Positions 6,743 to 15,350 of a stretch of 64,000 nucleotides of DNA are shown in pieces. Origin of the DNA: Nocardioidaceae bacterium (GTDB taxonomy: Bacteria > Actinomycetota > Actinomycetes > Propionibacteriales > Nocardioidaceae); assembly GCA_030447865.1 (NCBI GenBank), contig JAUJOD010000003.1, forward strand, positions 1 through 64,000, read 5' to 3'. Numbering within the stretch: position 1 is the first letter of the stretch; the number at the start of each line of letters is the position of its first letter. The notes beneath the pieces are model-generated. The model was not told the origin of the DNA, searched no databases, and saw nothing but the letters and a program-made list of their open reading frames with translations. The position numbers were made by a program, and so were the translations under genes.

Positions 6743-8931
6743 TGGTCACGCTTGACACGCCCCTGCGCGGCGTCCTCGGGGGTCGCTCGACGAATGCGCT
6801 GAAGAAGGCGTTCGGCATGCACACGGTCGGAGACCTGCTCAGCCACTACCCCCGCAGACTCGACGACCGCGGTCGACTCACCGACTTCAGCGACCTGCAG
6901 ATCGGGGAGCACGTGACCGTGCTGGCGAAAGCCGTCAGCGTCAACTCGATTCGCTATCAACCCAAGACGGGTGGTCACGCCATCCGCACAGAGGTCATCG
7001 TCACCGACGGCCAGCGGCAGCTGCTGCTCACGTTCTTCCGCCAGCCGTGGAAGGCGGGCCAGCTCAAGAAGGGCACAGTGGCGCTGTTCAGCGGCAAGGT
7101 CAACGTCTTCCGGAACCGGATCCAGCTCCTGCATCCGACGTGTGACGTGCTGCCGGGTCACGATCTAGCGGCCACCACCGGCGAGGGGGTTCGCCGGTGG
7201 TGGCCGATCTACCCGGCGACCTCCTCGCTGTCGTCGATGCAGATCATGGATGCGGTCGGCGTCGCCCTTGACGTCCTCGACGACGTACCGGATCCACTGC
7301 CAGCGAAGCTGCGGCTCGCCAACGGGCTGATTGGCTACCGGGACGCGTTGGAGGCGATCCACCGCCCGGCTGACGACGGCGAATGGCGTATAGCGCAGCG
7401 CAGGCTGCGGTTCGACGAGGCGTTCGTGCTGCAGACGGTGCTGGCGCAGCGCCGACACCTGATGGCATCGCTTCCCGCCGTGCCGAGGCATCCCCGCCAC
7501 GACGGACTGCTAGCGCGGTTCGACCAACAGCTCCCGTTCACGCTGACCGACGGTCAGCTCACCGTTGCGGCGGAGCTGAGCTCCGACCTGGCTCGTCCCC
7601 ACCCCATGCACCGCCTGCTGCAGGGCGAGGTCGGCTCGGGCAAGACCATCGTCGCTCTGCGGGCCATGCTGCAAGTTGTGGACGCCGGTGGACAGGCCGC
7701 CCTGCTCGCACCTACCGAGGTGCTCGCTGCTCAGCACTTCCGGTCGATCACCGCGATGCTAGGGCAGCTCGCCGAGAAGGGCATGTTGGGAGGCGCTGAC
7801 GAGGCCACCCGAGTGGTGCTGCTCACCGGCTCGATGCCGGCCGCCCGGCGCCGAACAGCGTTGTCGGAAGCCGCGTCGGGCGCCGCCGGCATCGTCGTCG
7901 GTACGCACGCTCTGCTCGAGGAGCGCGTCCAGTTCGCGGAACTGGGGATGGTGGTGGTTGACGAGCAGCACCGGTTCGGCGTGGAGCAGCGGGCTGCGTT
8001 GACCGACAAGGCGGGGTTCACGCCCCCGCACGTGCTGGTGATGACGGCCACGCCCATTCCTCGCACTGTCGCGATGACCGTCTTCGGTGACCTCGACGTG
8101 TCGACGCTGCACGAGCTGCCCGCGGGCCGTGTCCCGATCCAGTCGACGGTGGTGCCAGCAGCGGAGCGCCCGGACTGGCTCGAGCGGGCCTGGCAACGGG
8201 TGCGTGAGGAGGTCGCCACGGGTCACCAGGCGTACGTCGTGTGTCCGCGCATTGGCGGAGATCCCGAGTCAGCGATGCAGGAGATGGACGCCGACCCCGT
8301 CGACGAGCCGGCCAGGCGGCCGCCGTTGGCGGTGGCTGACGTCGCGGCTGAGCTGGTCGCCGGACCGTTGGCCGAACTCCGGGTCTACATGCTGCACGGC
8401 CGGTTGCCGGCGGAGGAGAAGGACGACCTGATGCGCCGATTCGCCGCCGGCGACATCGACGTACTGGTGGCGACCACGGTCATCGAGGTGGGAGTCGACG
8501 TGCCGAACGCGTCGCTGATGGTGGTGATGGACGCCGACCGCTACGGGGTCTCGCAGCTGCACCAGCTGCGGGGCCGAGTAGGTCGCGGCGCCACGCCGGG
8601 GCTGTGCCTGCTGGTCACCGAGGCACCGGCGGGGTCGCCGGCGCGCAGCCGCCTTGACGCGGTGGCGGCCACGTCCGACGGCTTCGAGCTGTCGCAGCTC
8701 GACCTGCAGAACCGGCGGGAGGGCGACGTGCTGGGCGCCAGTCAGTCGGGACGCCGGTCGAGCCTGCGGTTGCTGTCGGTGCTACGCGACGAGGAGGTCA
8801 TCGCCACGGCCAGAGCCTCAGCTGAGGCGCTGGTCGCCGAAGACCCGTTGCTCGATGCCCACCCGCCACTTGCCCAGGCTGTCGCCTGGCTCACTGACTC
8901 CGAGCGCGCCAACTACCTGGACAAGTCGTGA
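6742..8931 (+). CDS. recG: ATP-dependent DNA helicase RecG
   Basis: A 729-residue RecG, a branch-migrating helicase that regresses stalled forks. The N-terminal wedge OB fold (QIGEHVTVLAKAVSVN onward) is followed by helicase motif I (LLQGEVGSGKT), motif II DEQH, motif III MTATPIPRT and motif VI QLRGRVGRG. The ATG at 6742 overlaps the DAK2 stop; a longer open frame upstream belongs to the DAK2 shadow. The stop overlaps rsmD by four bases. Length and motif order are normal. Confidence 0.96.
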   Translation: MVTLDTPLRGVLGGRSTNALKKAFGMHTVGDLLSHYPRRLDDRGRLTDFSDLQIGEHVTVLAKAVSVNSIRYQPKTGGHAIRTEVIVTDGQRQLLLTFFRQPWKAGQLKKGTVALFSGKVNVFRNRIQLLHPTCDVLPGHDLAATTGEGVRRWWPIYPATSSLSSMQIMDAVGVALDVLDDVPDPLPAKLRLANGLIGYRDALEAIHRPADDGEWRIAQRRLRFDEAFVLQTVLAQRRHLMASLPAVPRHPRHDGLLARFDQQLPFTLTDGQLTVAAELSSDLARPHPMHRLLQGEVGSGKTIVALRAMLQVVDAGGQAALLAPTEVLAAQHFRSITAMLGQLAEKGMLGGADEATRVVLLTGSMPAARRRTALSEAASGAAGIVVGTHALLEERVQFAELGMVVVDEQHRFGVEQRAALTDKAGFTPPHVLVMTATPIPRTVAMTVFGDLDVSTLHELPAGRVPIQSTVVPAAERPDWLERAWQRVREEVATGHQAYVVCPRIGGDPESAMQEMDADPVDEPARRPPLAVADVAAELVAGPLAELRVYMLHGRLPAEEKDDLMRRFAAGDIDVLVATTVIEVGVDVPNASLMVVMDADRYGVSQLHQLRGRVGRGATPGLCLLVTEAPAGSPARSRLDAVAATSDGFELSQLDLQNRREGDVLGASQSGRRSSLRLLSVLRDEEVIATARASAEALVAEDPLLDAHPPLAQAVAWLTDSERANYLDKS

Positions 8932-9497
8932 CGCGCATCATCGCCGGACAGGCTCGTGGACGTCGGCTCCGGGCACCCGCCGGTACGGCGACCCGCCCCA
9001 CCTCCGACCGTGTTCGCGAGGCGTTGTTCTCAGCCCTTGACGCCCGCCTCGGGACGCTCACCGACACCCGGTTCCTGGATGTCTTCGCTGGCTCCGGCGC
9101 GGTAGGACTGGAAGCCAGCTCGCGCGGAGCGCAGGCGGTGACGCTGATCGAGTCAGACCGTGCCACCGCCGCCCTCGCGCGTACGAACGCTCGCGACCTG
9201 GGGCTCAGCGGCGTCACGGTGCTGGTTGGGAAGGCTGAGAGTCATTCCGCCGGCCCACCACCCGGGGACCCTTTCGACGTGGCGTTCTTCGACCCGCCGT
9301 ACGTCTTGCCCTCGTCGAAGGTGAGCCGCCTGGTCGCCGACATGGGCACCAGCGGGTGGTTCCACGCCGGCGCTGTGGTCGTCGTGGAGCGGTCGCGCCG
9401 CGACCCTGACTGGGTGTGGCCGCCGAGCGTCGTGGCTATGCAGGCGAAACGGTACGGCGAGACCATGCTTTGGTACGGTCACTTCGCCCACGCCTGA
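8928..9497 (+). CDS. rsmD: 16S rRNA (guanine966-N2)-methyltransferase
   Basis: A 189-residue RsmD that methylates G966 of 16S rRNA with S-adenosylmethionine. It begins MTRIIAGQARGRRL, has the SAM loop FLDVFAGSGAVGLEA (about residues 49-63) and the catalytic DPPY at about 122-125. GTG start at 8928 within GTGA overlapping the recG stop. It is followed 16 bases later by coaD, the usual rsmD-coaD pair. Confidence 0.95.
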   Translation: MTRIIAGQARGRRLRAPAGTATRPTSDRVREALFSALDARLGTLTDTRFLDVFAGSGAVGLEASSRGAQAVTLIESDRATAALARTNARDLGLSGVTVLVGKAESHSAGPPPGDPFDVAFFDPPYVLPSSKVSRLVADMGTSGWFHAGAVVVVERSRRDPDWVWPPSVVAMQAKRYGETMLWYGHFAHA

Positions 9498-9513
9498 CAG
9501 CTTGGAGGCAGCG

Positions 9514-9990
9514 TTGCGAATCGCTGTGTGTCCCGGTTCGTTCGACCCGGTGACGTACGGGCACGTCGACATCGTCACACGGGCGGCTGCACTGTTCGAC
9601 CAGGTCATCGTCGCCGTCTTGGTCAACGACTCCAAGCGGAGCCTTTTCAGCGTCGACGAGCGCATCGAGATGCTCAGGCAGGCAGCCACCGAGATGGCAG
9701 CCGTGGAGGTCAAATCTTTCTCTGGTCTGCTTGTCGACTTCTGCGTCGAGCAGCAGGCTACGACGATCGTCAAGGGACTGCGGGCCACTGGAGACTTCGA
9801 CTACGAGCTCCAGATGGCGCAGATGAACGCCAGCCTCGCCCGTGTCGAGACCGTCCTCCTGCCGACGAATCCACAGTGGTCGTTCGTGTCGTCGAGCCTG
9901 GTGAAGGAGGTCGCCCGGTTTGGCGGCGACGTGTCGGGGCTCGTACCGTCGTACGTGCTCGACCGGTTGAAGCACCGCCTCGCCGAGTGA
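9514..9990 (+). CDS. coaD: phosphopantetheine adenylyltransferase
   Basis: A 158-residue CoaD that adenylates 4'-phosphopantetheine to dephospho-CoA in coenzyme A synthesis. It has the nucleotidyltransferase start RIAVCPGSFDPVTYGH with the TxGH-type motif, VKGLRATGDFDYELQMAQMN for pantetheine binding and SSSLVKEVARFGGDVSGLVP near the end. I chose the TTG at 9514 because GGAGG sits at 9504-9508 and the protein then begins in the usual way; an upstream in-frame start would add four residues and bury the ribosome binding site. Confidence 0.95.
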   Translation: MRIAVCPGSFDPVTYGHVDIVTRAAALFDQVIVAVLVNDSKRSLFSVDERIEMLRQAATEMAAVEVKSFSGLLVDFCVEQQATTIVKGLRATGDFDYELQMAQMNASLARVETVLLPTNPQWSFVSSSLVKEVARFGGDVSGLVPSYVLDRLKHRLAE

Positions 9991-10008
9991 CGGGCAGGAA
10001 GGGAACGC

Positions 10009-10500
10009 GTGGACGTCAAGGGTCTCCTCAAGGAGCTGCGCACGACGGTCGAGGCGGCGCGGGCCATGCCGATGTCGTCGTCGGCTGTCATCAACCGCCA
10101 GACTGTGCTCGACCTCATCGGCCGCCTGGAGTCGACCTTGCCCCCCGACGTCGGCCGGCTGGACGAAGCCAGCCGACACGGGGGGTCGGTCGTTGGTGAT
10201 GCCAGCAAGCGGGCCGACGAAGTCATCTCCAACGCTCACGCCGAACGCACCCGGCTGCTGTCTGACAGCGAGGTGTACCAGGCCGCTCAACAGGAAGCCA
10301 AGGCGCTGCTGCGCGAGGCCGAGCAGGAGGCGGCCGAGTTACGCACAGAGACCGATGAGTACGTCGACGGCAAGCTGGCCAATCTCGAGATCTCCTTGAC
10401 CAAGACGCTCGACGCCGTGACTCGCGGCCGGGCTCGGCTGCATGGACGATCCCACTTCGACCAGTTGAGCGAATCCACCGACGAACCTGACGGCGCCTGA
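10009..10500 (+). CDS. DivIVA-like coiled-coil protein
   Basis: A 163-residue protein whose middle (about residues 60-120) is a long charged helix rich in Ala, Glu and Gln (EVYQAAQQEAKALLREAEQ) predicted to coil. The N-terminus is KGLLKELRTTVEAARAMPMS. Actinobacterial genomes carry such a gene, annotated as cell-division-initiation or ATP-synthase-b-like protein, between coaD and the yceD-rpmF pair. Role inferred as a structural or scaffold protein, not an enzyme. GTG start at 10009 after AGGAAGGGAA. A separate promoter for the downstream ribosomal operon follows. Confidence 0.7.
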   Translation: MDVKGLLKELRTTVEAARAMPMSSSAVINRQTVLDLIGRLESTLPPDVGRLDEASRHGGSVVGDASKRADEVISNAHAERTRLLSDSEVYQAAQQEAKALLREAEQEAAELRTETDEYVDGKLANLEISLTKTLDAVTRGRARLHGRSHFDQLSESTDEPDGA

Positions 10501-10521
10501 GGTCCTCGACCGCTGGCACTT

Positions 10522-10551
10522 TTGGGAACCTGAGACACGAGCGGCTAGGCT
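10522..10551 (+). promoter_or_regulatory. candidate promoter for yceD-rpmF-rnc-mutM
   Basis: TTGGGA (10522-10527) and TAGGCT (10546-10551) are separated by 18 bases, an acceptable vegetative promoter. Transcription would start about 50 bases before the yceD ATG. The 108-base gap holds nothing else recognisable. Confidence 0.4.
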
Positions 10552-10608
10552 GGGTGGCTGCTTTGGTTTGAACAATGCGTTGAGCCCCTGACGAAAGTTC
10601 CTGCTGCG

Positions 10609-11169
10609 ATGCGACTCGACCCGCGATCGCCGCTCGTGATCAACACTCATGAGCTCGGGCGTCGCCCAGGCTCTATGCGCAGACTTCGGCTCACGGCGCC
10701 GGCCCCAACCGACCTTGGCATCGAACTGCTCGGTGTTCCTGTCGGGTCGCCCGTCGAGGCGGAACTGCGCCTGGAGGCAGTGATGGAGGGCGTGCTCGCG
10801 TCAGGGCAGGCGAGAGTACGGCTTCGCGGGGAGTGCGCCCGCTGCCTCGACCCGGTCGAGGACGAGTTGGAGGTGCAGCTCCAGGAGCTGTACGTCTACC
10901 CGGAGAGTGACGCGGAGGAGCACGAGGCCGGCCGGCTCGACGGTGAACTGTTGGACCTGGAGCCGGTACTACGGGACTCGGTGGTGCTTGCACTGCCGTT
11001 CCAACCGTTGTGTGAGCCGGACTGTCTGGGGTTGTGCGTCGACTGTGGCGCCCGGCTCTCCGACGATCCCGCGCACGCGCACGACGAGAGCATCGACCCC
11101 CGCTGGGCGGCGCTGTCGGGACTGAAGACGACCGAGGCTGGCGAAGCGGCCAGCACAGACGAGGAGTAG
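10609..11169 (+). CDS. YceD/DUF177 protein
   Basis: A 186-residue DUF177 (YceD) protein, the almost universal companion of rpmF and implicated in large ribosomal subunit or 23S rRNA accumulation. A paired-cysteine site, RLRGECARCLD (CxxC) and CEPDCLGLCVDCG, suggests metal binding, as in bacterial YceD proteins. It ends in an acidic tail. The stop is three bases before the rpmF start, so the pair is one operon. The ATG at 10609 fits MRLDPRSPLVINTHELGRR, the usual N-terminal pattern. Confidence 0.9.
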   Translation: MRLDPRSPLVINTHELGRRPGSMRRLRLTAPAPTDLGIELLGVPVGSPVEAELRLEAVMEGVLASGQARVRLRGECARCLDPVEDELEVQLQELYVYPESDAEEHEAGRLDGELLDLEPVLRDSVVLALPFQPLCEPDCLGLCVDCGARLSDDPAHAHDESIDPRWAALSGLKTTEAGEAASTDEE

Positions 11170-11172
11170 ACC

Positions 11173-11358
11173 GTGGCTGTTCCTAAGCGGAAGATGTCGC
11201 GCAGCAACACGCGCCACCGCCGTTCGCAGTGGAAGGCGGTGGCCCCTTCCCTGGTGACGTGCGCCAACCCGGCCTGCCAGTCCAAGCACCTGCCGCACCG
11301 CGCCTGCCCGGAATGTAACCAGTACGGCTCGCGGGCTGACCGGCGCGAAGTTCGCTGA
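11173..11358 (+). CDS. rpmF: 50S ribosomal protein L32
   Basis: A 61-residue L32 beginning [21 protein letters not shown], with the zinc-binding cysteines in [24 protein letters not shown]. Normal length. GTG start at 11173, three bases after yceD; GAGGAG of the yceD tail serves as ribosome binding site. It precedes rnc by eight bases. Confidence 0.96.
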   Translation: MAVPKRKMSRSNTRHRRSQWKAVAPSLVTCANPACQSKHLPHRACPECNQYGSRADRREVR

Positions 11359-11366
11359 CTGGCACG

Positions 11367-12137
11367 GTGGACCCAGCAGCGCCACGCACCGCGTGCGACG
11401 AGCTCTGCGCCCAACTGGGGGTGGCAGACCTCGACCGCGAGTTGCTTCGGCAGGCGCTGACCCACCGGTCTTTCGCCTACGAGAACGGTGGCCTGCCCAC
11501 CAATGAGCGCCTGGAGTTCCTCGGTGACGCGGTTCTCGGAGTCGTCGTGACCGAGGCCCTGTACCTCGCCCACCCGGAGCTGTCCGAAGGCAGCCTTGCC
11601 AAGCTGCGGGCCGCTGTGGTTAACGCGCGCGCACTGGCCGAGGTGGCCCGCACACTTGGGCTCGGAGAGCACATTCTGCTCGGCCGGGGGGAGATGGCCA
11701 CCGGCGGTCGAGAGAAGTCGTCGATCCTCTCCGACACCGTTGAGGCGCTGATCGGGGCGGTCTACCTCGATCGGGGCTTCGAGACGGCCAGTGCGGTTGT
11801 CCACCAGCTGTTCGACCCCCTGATGGCGGCCGCCGCCGAACTCGGCGCCGGGCTTGACTGGAAGACGAGCCTGCAAGAGCTTTCCGCAGACCTCGGCCTC
11901 GGCGTACCGGAGTACCTCGTCGACGACAGCGGACCCGACCACGCGAAGACGTTCGCCGCCCGGGTCCGGGTCGCTGACCAGATCTTCGGCCACGGCAGCG
12001 GACGCTCCAAGAAGGAGGCCGAGCAACAAGCGGCGGAGACGGCTTGGCGGACGCTCGGCCGCACCAGCACCGGCACCGGTCCCGGCACCGGCACCGCGTC
12101 GGGACCTCCGCTCGCTGACCCGCTACCGATGCCCTGA
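11367..12137 (+). CDS. rnc: ribonuclease III
   Basis: A 256-residue RNase III that cleaves double-stranded RNA in rRNA and mRNA processing. The catalytic signature [13 protein letters not shown] (about residues 46-58) and the second acidic site [13 protein letters not shown] are intact. A C-terminal double-stranded RNA-binding domain includes [15 protein letters not shown] threonine-glycine-rich tail (about 25 residues) extends beyond the usual end. GTG start at 11367. The stop lies two bases from the mutM start. Confidence 0.95.
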   Translation: MDPAAPRTACDELCAQLGVADLDRELLRQALTHRSFAYENGGLPTNERLEFLGDAVLGVVVTEALYLAHPELSEGSLAKLRAAVVNARALAEVARTLGLGEHILLGRGEMATGGREKSSILSDTVEALIGAVYLDRGFETASAVVHQLFDPLMAAAAELGAGLDWKTSLQELSADLGLGVPEYLVDDSGPDHAKTFAARVRVADQIFGHGSGRSKKEAEQQAAETAWRTLGRTSTGTGPGTGTASGPPLADPLPMP

Positions 12138-12139
12138 TT

Positions 12140-12991
12140 GTGCCGGAGCTTCCCGAGGTCGAAGTCGTGCGCCGCGGGCTGGCCCAGCTAGTTGTCGGCC
12201 AGACGATCGAGCGCGCTCGAGTCCTGCATCCACGGTCGGTACGCCGACACGTTCCGGGGGCTGCCGACTTCGAGAACCAGGTCGCCGACCAACGCATCAT
12301 CGGCGCGCTGCGGCGCGGCAAGTACCTGTGGTTGGCGCTGGACTCCGGGGACGCCGTACTCGGCCATCTCGGGATGAGCGGTCAGCTGCTCGTCAAGCCT
12401 CGAGCGGCAGCGCCCGAACCGCATCTTCGGGTGGCCTTCCAGCTCTCCGAGGGTCGCGACCTCAGGTTCGTCGACCAGCGGACCTTCGGCGGGCTGCTGT
12501 TTTCTGCCGGTGGCGCCGAGCTGCCCACCGAGATCGCCCACATCGCGCGCGACCCACTCGACCCGGCGTTCGACGCCGCCGCCGTTGTCGCCAGGGTCCG
12601 TGGTCGGCGTACCGGCGTCAAGCGGGCGCTGCTCGACCAGACGCTCGTCTCCGGGGTCGGGAACATCTACGCCGACGAGGCGCTGTGGGCTGCTCGGCTG
12701 CACTTCGCTCGTCCAACCGAGACGTTGCGGCGGGCAGAGGTGCTTCGGCTGCTGGTCGAGGTCCGCGCCGTCATGGATCAAGCTCTCGGACAGGGCGGTA
12801 CGTCGTTTGACTCGCTCTACGTCAACGTCAACGGCGAGTCGGGCTACTTCGACAGGTCGCTGTCTGCCTACGGCCGTGAAGGGAAGCCATGTCCCCGGTG
12901 TGGAGCGCCGATCCGTAGGGAGGCGTTCATGAACCGCTCGTCGTTCACTTGTCCGCGCTGCCAGCCCCGCCCACGTCGAGCCCGCTGGTGA
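12140..12991 (+). CDS. mutM: formamidopyrimidine-DNA glycosylase
   Basis: A 283-residue Fpg/MutM that excises oxidised purines. The catalytic N-terminal proline is in [14 protein letters not shown] (GTG start). The helix-two-turn-helix NIYADEALW and the C-terminal zinc finger [25 protein letters not shown] are complete. It closes the yceD-rpmF-rnc-mutM operon. Its 3' end is unusual: 28 bases covering the zinc-finger codons are repeated exactly 1,031 bases downstream (see repeats), and its last 13 bases recur near 15.44 kb, bracketing an accessory patch. Confidence 0.96.
   Translation: MPELPEVEVVRRGLAQLVVGQTIERARVLHPRSVRRHVPGAADFENQVADQRIIGALRRGKYLWLALDSGDAVLGHLGMSGQLLVKPRAAAPEPHLRVAFQLSEGRDLRFVDQRTFGGLLFSAGGAELPTEIAHIARDPLDPAFDAAAVVARVRGRRTGVKRALLDQTLVSGVGNIYADEALWAARLHFARPTETLRRAEVLRLLVEVRAVMDQALGQGGTSFDSLYVNVNGESGYFDRSLSAYGREGKPCPRCGAPIRREAFMNRSSFTCPRCQPRPRRARW
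12930..12957 (+). repeat. 28-bp direct repeat, copy 1 (inside mutM)
   Basis: Starts tgaaccgctcgtcg and ends acttgtccgcg. It codes for the NRSSFTCPR part of the MutM zinc finger and is the presumed parent copy. The second copy at 13961-13988 matches all 28 bases. Confidence 0.95.
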
Positions 12992-13033
12992 CACCGGGCT
13001 CGTCCGGAAGGCCTGCCTCCGTAGTAGCCGGCG

Positions 13034-13279
13034 TCATGCGCTGCGAGTGCGACTTCGCTCGGCATTGACCTCGTAGGGGATGATCCCAGCGGCGTCGATG
13101 GGGGTCCACGGCTCGGTGCGTACCCATTCCGAGCCGCATCCGGTGCACGCGAAGACCGGCAGATCGCCGTGCCCGGCCTCGTGGCGCAGTTCGGCGGTCC
13201 GCGTCCAGACACAGATGGACTGGCAGGGCCATACCTCGAGGGGACGGGAAGCGGAGGGCGGCGACGACATCGCGCCCAT
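13034..13279 (-). CDS. small CxxC protein of unknown function
   Basis: An 81-residue protein whose core reads TAELRHEAGHGDLPVFACTGCGSEW followed by VRTEPWTPIDAAGIIPYEV. The CTGC pair with another cysteine pair nearer the N-terminus (CQSIC) suggests a zinc knuckle. The core reads as conserved protein rather than random translation, but I cannot name a family. The start at 13279 is the most upstream ATG; ATG three codons in is an alternative. It lies between the 28-bp repeats and is divergent from the acetyltransferase. Confidence 0.5.
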   Translation of the reverse strand: MGAMSSPPSASRPLEVWPCQSICVWTRTAELRHEAGHGDLPVFACTGCGSEWVRTEPWTPIDAAGIIPYEVNAERSRTRSA

Positions 13280-13390
13280 TGTGCCCGCACCTGCTGGCCC
13301 GCCTCGGACTGGCTGGCAGGACAGCGGTCATGGGTCAATGGCCAAGTAGCCGACTGTTCGGAAGTCAGGTGGCTGCTTGCGCAGCGTCTC

Positions 13391-13406
13391 TTAGGCTCTT
13401 GCGGTG
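13391..13406 (+). promoter_or_regulatory. leaderless promoter/start module of the acetyltransferase
   Basis: The 16-mer ttaggctcttgcggtg contains a -10 TAGGCT (13392-13397), six bases, then the GTG start. The identical 16-mer occurs at 30143-30158 with the lepB GTG in the same place. This is the spacing for transcription starting at the start codon. Confidence 0.5.
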
Positions 13407-13934
13407 GATGGATCAGCAAACCCTGTGACCCTGCGGCCGTTGGAGCTGCAGGACGCCGATGTGATCGCAGGATGGGCGGCGGACCGCGATTTCTGTCGAG
13501 AAGCTGACTGGACCGTCGACCTGCCCATCAACGAGTACCGGCGTTTCCACCAGACGCTCATCCAGTCACCACCCCCCGAACTGATCAGGCTAGGGGCGAT
13601 CCACGAAGGGCTCCTCGTCGGCTACGTCGATCTCCACGGAGACGATCCCCACCGACGCGAGCTGGGGTTTGTCATTGGCGAGCGATCCCGCTGGGGTCAG
13701 GGGCTCGGGCGTCTGGCCGGGGCTGCATGCCTTGACTATGGCTTCGACCAACTCGGCCTGCAGGAGATCTGGGCTGAGGCAGTGGACGCCCATCAGCGGT
13801 CGGTCCACATCCTTCAGCGCCTCGGCCTGGTAGAAACCGGCAGAGGCGACCGCGGAGTGTTCCTCGACCAGCCGACCTACTACCGCCGGTTCGTGATCAC
13901 CGCCAAGGATTGGGCTAGCGGTCGAACACAATGA
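13404..13934 (+). CDS. GNAT-family N-acetyltransferase
   Basis: A 176-residue GNAT enzyme of the RimJ/RimL-like type that transfers acetyl from acetyl-CoA to an amine; substrate unknown. Visible are the N-terminal VTLRPLELQDADVIAGWAADRDF, the acetyl-CoA loop GERSRWGQGLGRLAG (Q/RxxGxG/A, about residues 92-106) and the C-terminal NxxxxxVxxxLGL-like AHQRSVHILQRLGLVETG. GTG start set by the leaderless module. It sits in the segment bracketed by the 28-bp repeats, so it was probably acquired with that segment. Confidence 0.85.
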   Translation: MDGSANPVTLRPLELQDADVIAGWAADRDFCREADWTVDLPINEYRRFHQTLIQSPPPELIRLGAIHEGLLVGYVDLHGDDPHRRELGFVIGERSRWGQGLGRLAGAACLDYGFDQLGLQEIWAEAVDAHQRSVHILQRLGLVETGRGDRGVFLDQPTYYRRFVITAKDWASGRTQ

Positions 13935-13960
13935 GATGCCGAGTTCCGTTTCCAGATCCC

Positions 13961-13988
13961 TGAACCGCTCGTCGTTCACTTGTCCGCG
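13961..13988 (+). repeat. 28-bp direct repeat, copy 2
   Basis: Perfect copy of 12930-12957 in the same orientation, 1,031 bases downstream of the mutM copy, ending three bases before the IS256 copy B homology begins (GGCCAA at 13992). It is outside any gene. It may be a recombination or attachment scar, or a target duplication of a composite insertion. Confidence 0.95.
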
Positions 13989-13991
13989 TTG

Positions 13992-15350
13992 GGCCAAGCC
14001 CAGGGTGGTGGTGGATGAGGGCGTCACCACGTGATCCGGTGGCAGCACTCTAGGCGGTGAGTGCTGGGGGTGTCATCGCCTCGCTTTCGTGGTCGGTGGT
14101 GGTGGCGTCAAGGAAGGTCATGCGGGAGCGGGCGAGGACGTCGAGGCTCAGGTAGCGGCGGCCTTCAATCCATTCGTCGTGTTGTTCGGCCAGGACGGCT
14201 CCAACGAGGCGGACCAGGGCGGTGCGGTCGGGGAAGATGCCGACGACGTCGGTTCGTCTGCGGATCTCTCGGTTGAGACGCTCGGCGGGGTTGTTGGACC
14301 AGATCTGCCGCCAGAGCTCTTTCGGGAAGCTCGTGAAGGCGAGGATGTCGGTTCGGGCTTGCTCGAGATGCTCAGCAACGGCGGGGAGCTTGGCGGTGAG
14401 GGCGTCGACGACCCGGTCGAACTGGGCGTGCACGGCATTGGCGTCGGGCTGGTCATAGATCGAGTGCAGCATCGCCTTGACCCAGCCCCAGCTGGACTTG
14501 GGTGTAGCAGCCATCAGGTTCGCGGCGTAGTGGGTGCGGCACCGCTGCCAGGACGCGCCGGGCAGGGTAGCGCCGATGGCGCCGACCAGGCCGCTGTGGG
14601 CGTCGGCGGTCACCAGCGCCACTCCGGACAACCCACGGGGTCAGGCCGCGGAAGAACGCCAACCAGCCGGCGCCGTCTTCGGCGCTGGTGACGTCCAGGC
14701 CGAGGATCTCGCGGTGCCCGTCGACGTTGACGCCGGTCGCGACCAGGGCGTGCACATTCACCACCCGGCCGCCTTCGCGGACCTTCATCGTCAACGCATC
14801 AGCGGCGACGAAGGTGTAGGGGCCGGCGTCGAGTGGCCGGGTGCGGAACGACTCCACCTGCTCATCGAGCTCCTTGGCCATCACCGACACCTGCGACTTG
14901 GACAACCGGGTGATGCCGAGGGTCTCCACCAGCTTCTCCATCCGCCGGGTCGACACCCCCAGCAGGTAGCAGGTGGCCACCACCGTAGTCAGCGCCCGCT
15001 CCGCCCGGCGGCGGCGTTCCAGCAGCCAGTCCGGGAAGTACGACCCTGCCCGTAGCTTCGGGATCGCAACCTCAACCGTGCCGGCCCGGGTGTCCCACTC
15101 CCGTGGCCGGTAACCATTACGAGAGTTGACCCGCTCCTGGCTACGAAGCCCATAGGGGGCGCCACAGATCGCATCCGCTTCCGCGCCCATCAACGCCTCG
15201 GCGAACGTCTTCAGCATCGAGCGCAAAAGATCCGGCTCGGCGCGCTCAAGGTGCTCACAGATGAAGGTGGACAGGTCAATACTGTTGGGGTTGGCGGTCA
15301 TCGTGACGATCTCCTTCAGTTCGACTTTCAGCGGTCTTCTGAAGAATCAC
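13992..15350 (-). mobile_element. IS256-family element, copy B
   Basis: About 1.36 kb, the usual size of IS256-family elements. The 3' limit is set by where homology with remnant A begins (13992). The 5' limit is approximate, near a tcgcgtgattcttcag sequence (minus strand) that resembles IS256/IS1081-type ends and shares CGTGAT with a sequence at the other end. I could not establish terminal repeats or a target-site duplication. It lies in the patch between mutM and smc. Confidence 0.7.
14050..15301 (-). pseudogene. IS256-family transposase, single frameshift
   Basis: A transposase of about 415 codons with one frame break. The N-terminal part runs from MTANPNSIDLSTFICEHLER to GWLAFFRGLTP, including the first catalytic region (FVAADALTMKVREGGRVVN). 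It continues in another frame from GLSGVALVTADAHSGL through the WQRCRTHYAANLMA and [22 protein letters not shown] signatures to the stop at 14050. The break lies near 14634-14640, where one extra or two missing bases put the DDE core out of frame. IS256 elements do not use programmed frameshifting, so the enzyme is probably dead unless this is a sequencing error. Confidence 0.9.

Noticed and set aside
14634-14640. Programmed frameshift in the IS256 copy B transposase
   Set aside because: IS256-family elements encode the transposase in a single frame, and no slippery heptamer or downstream stem was seen; mutation or sequencing error is simpler.
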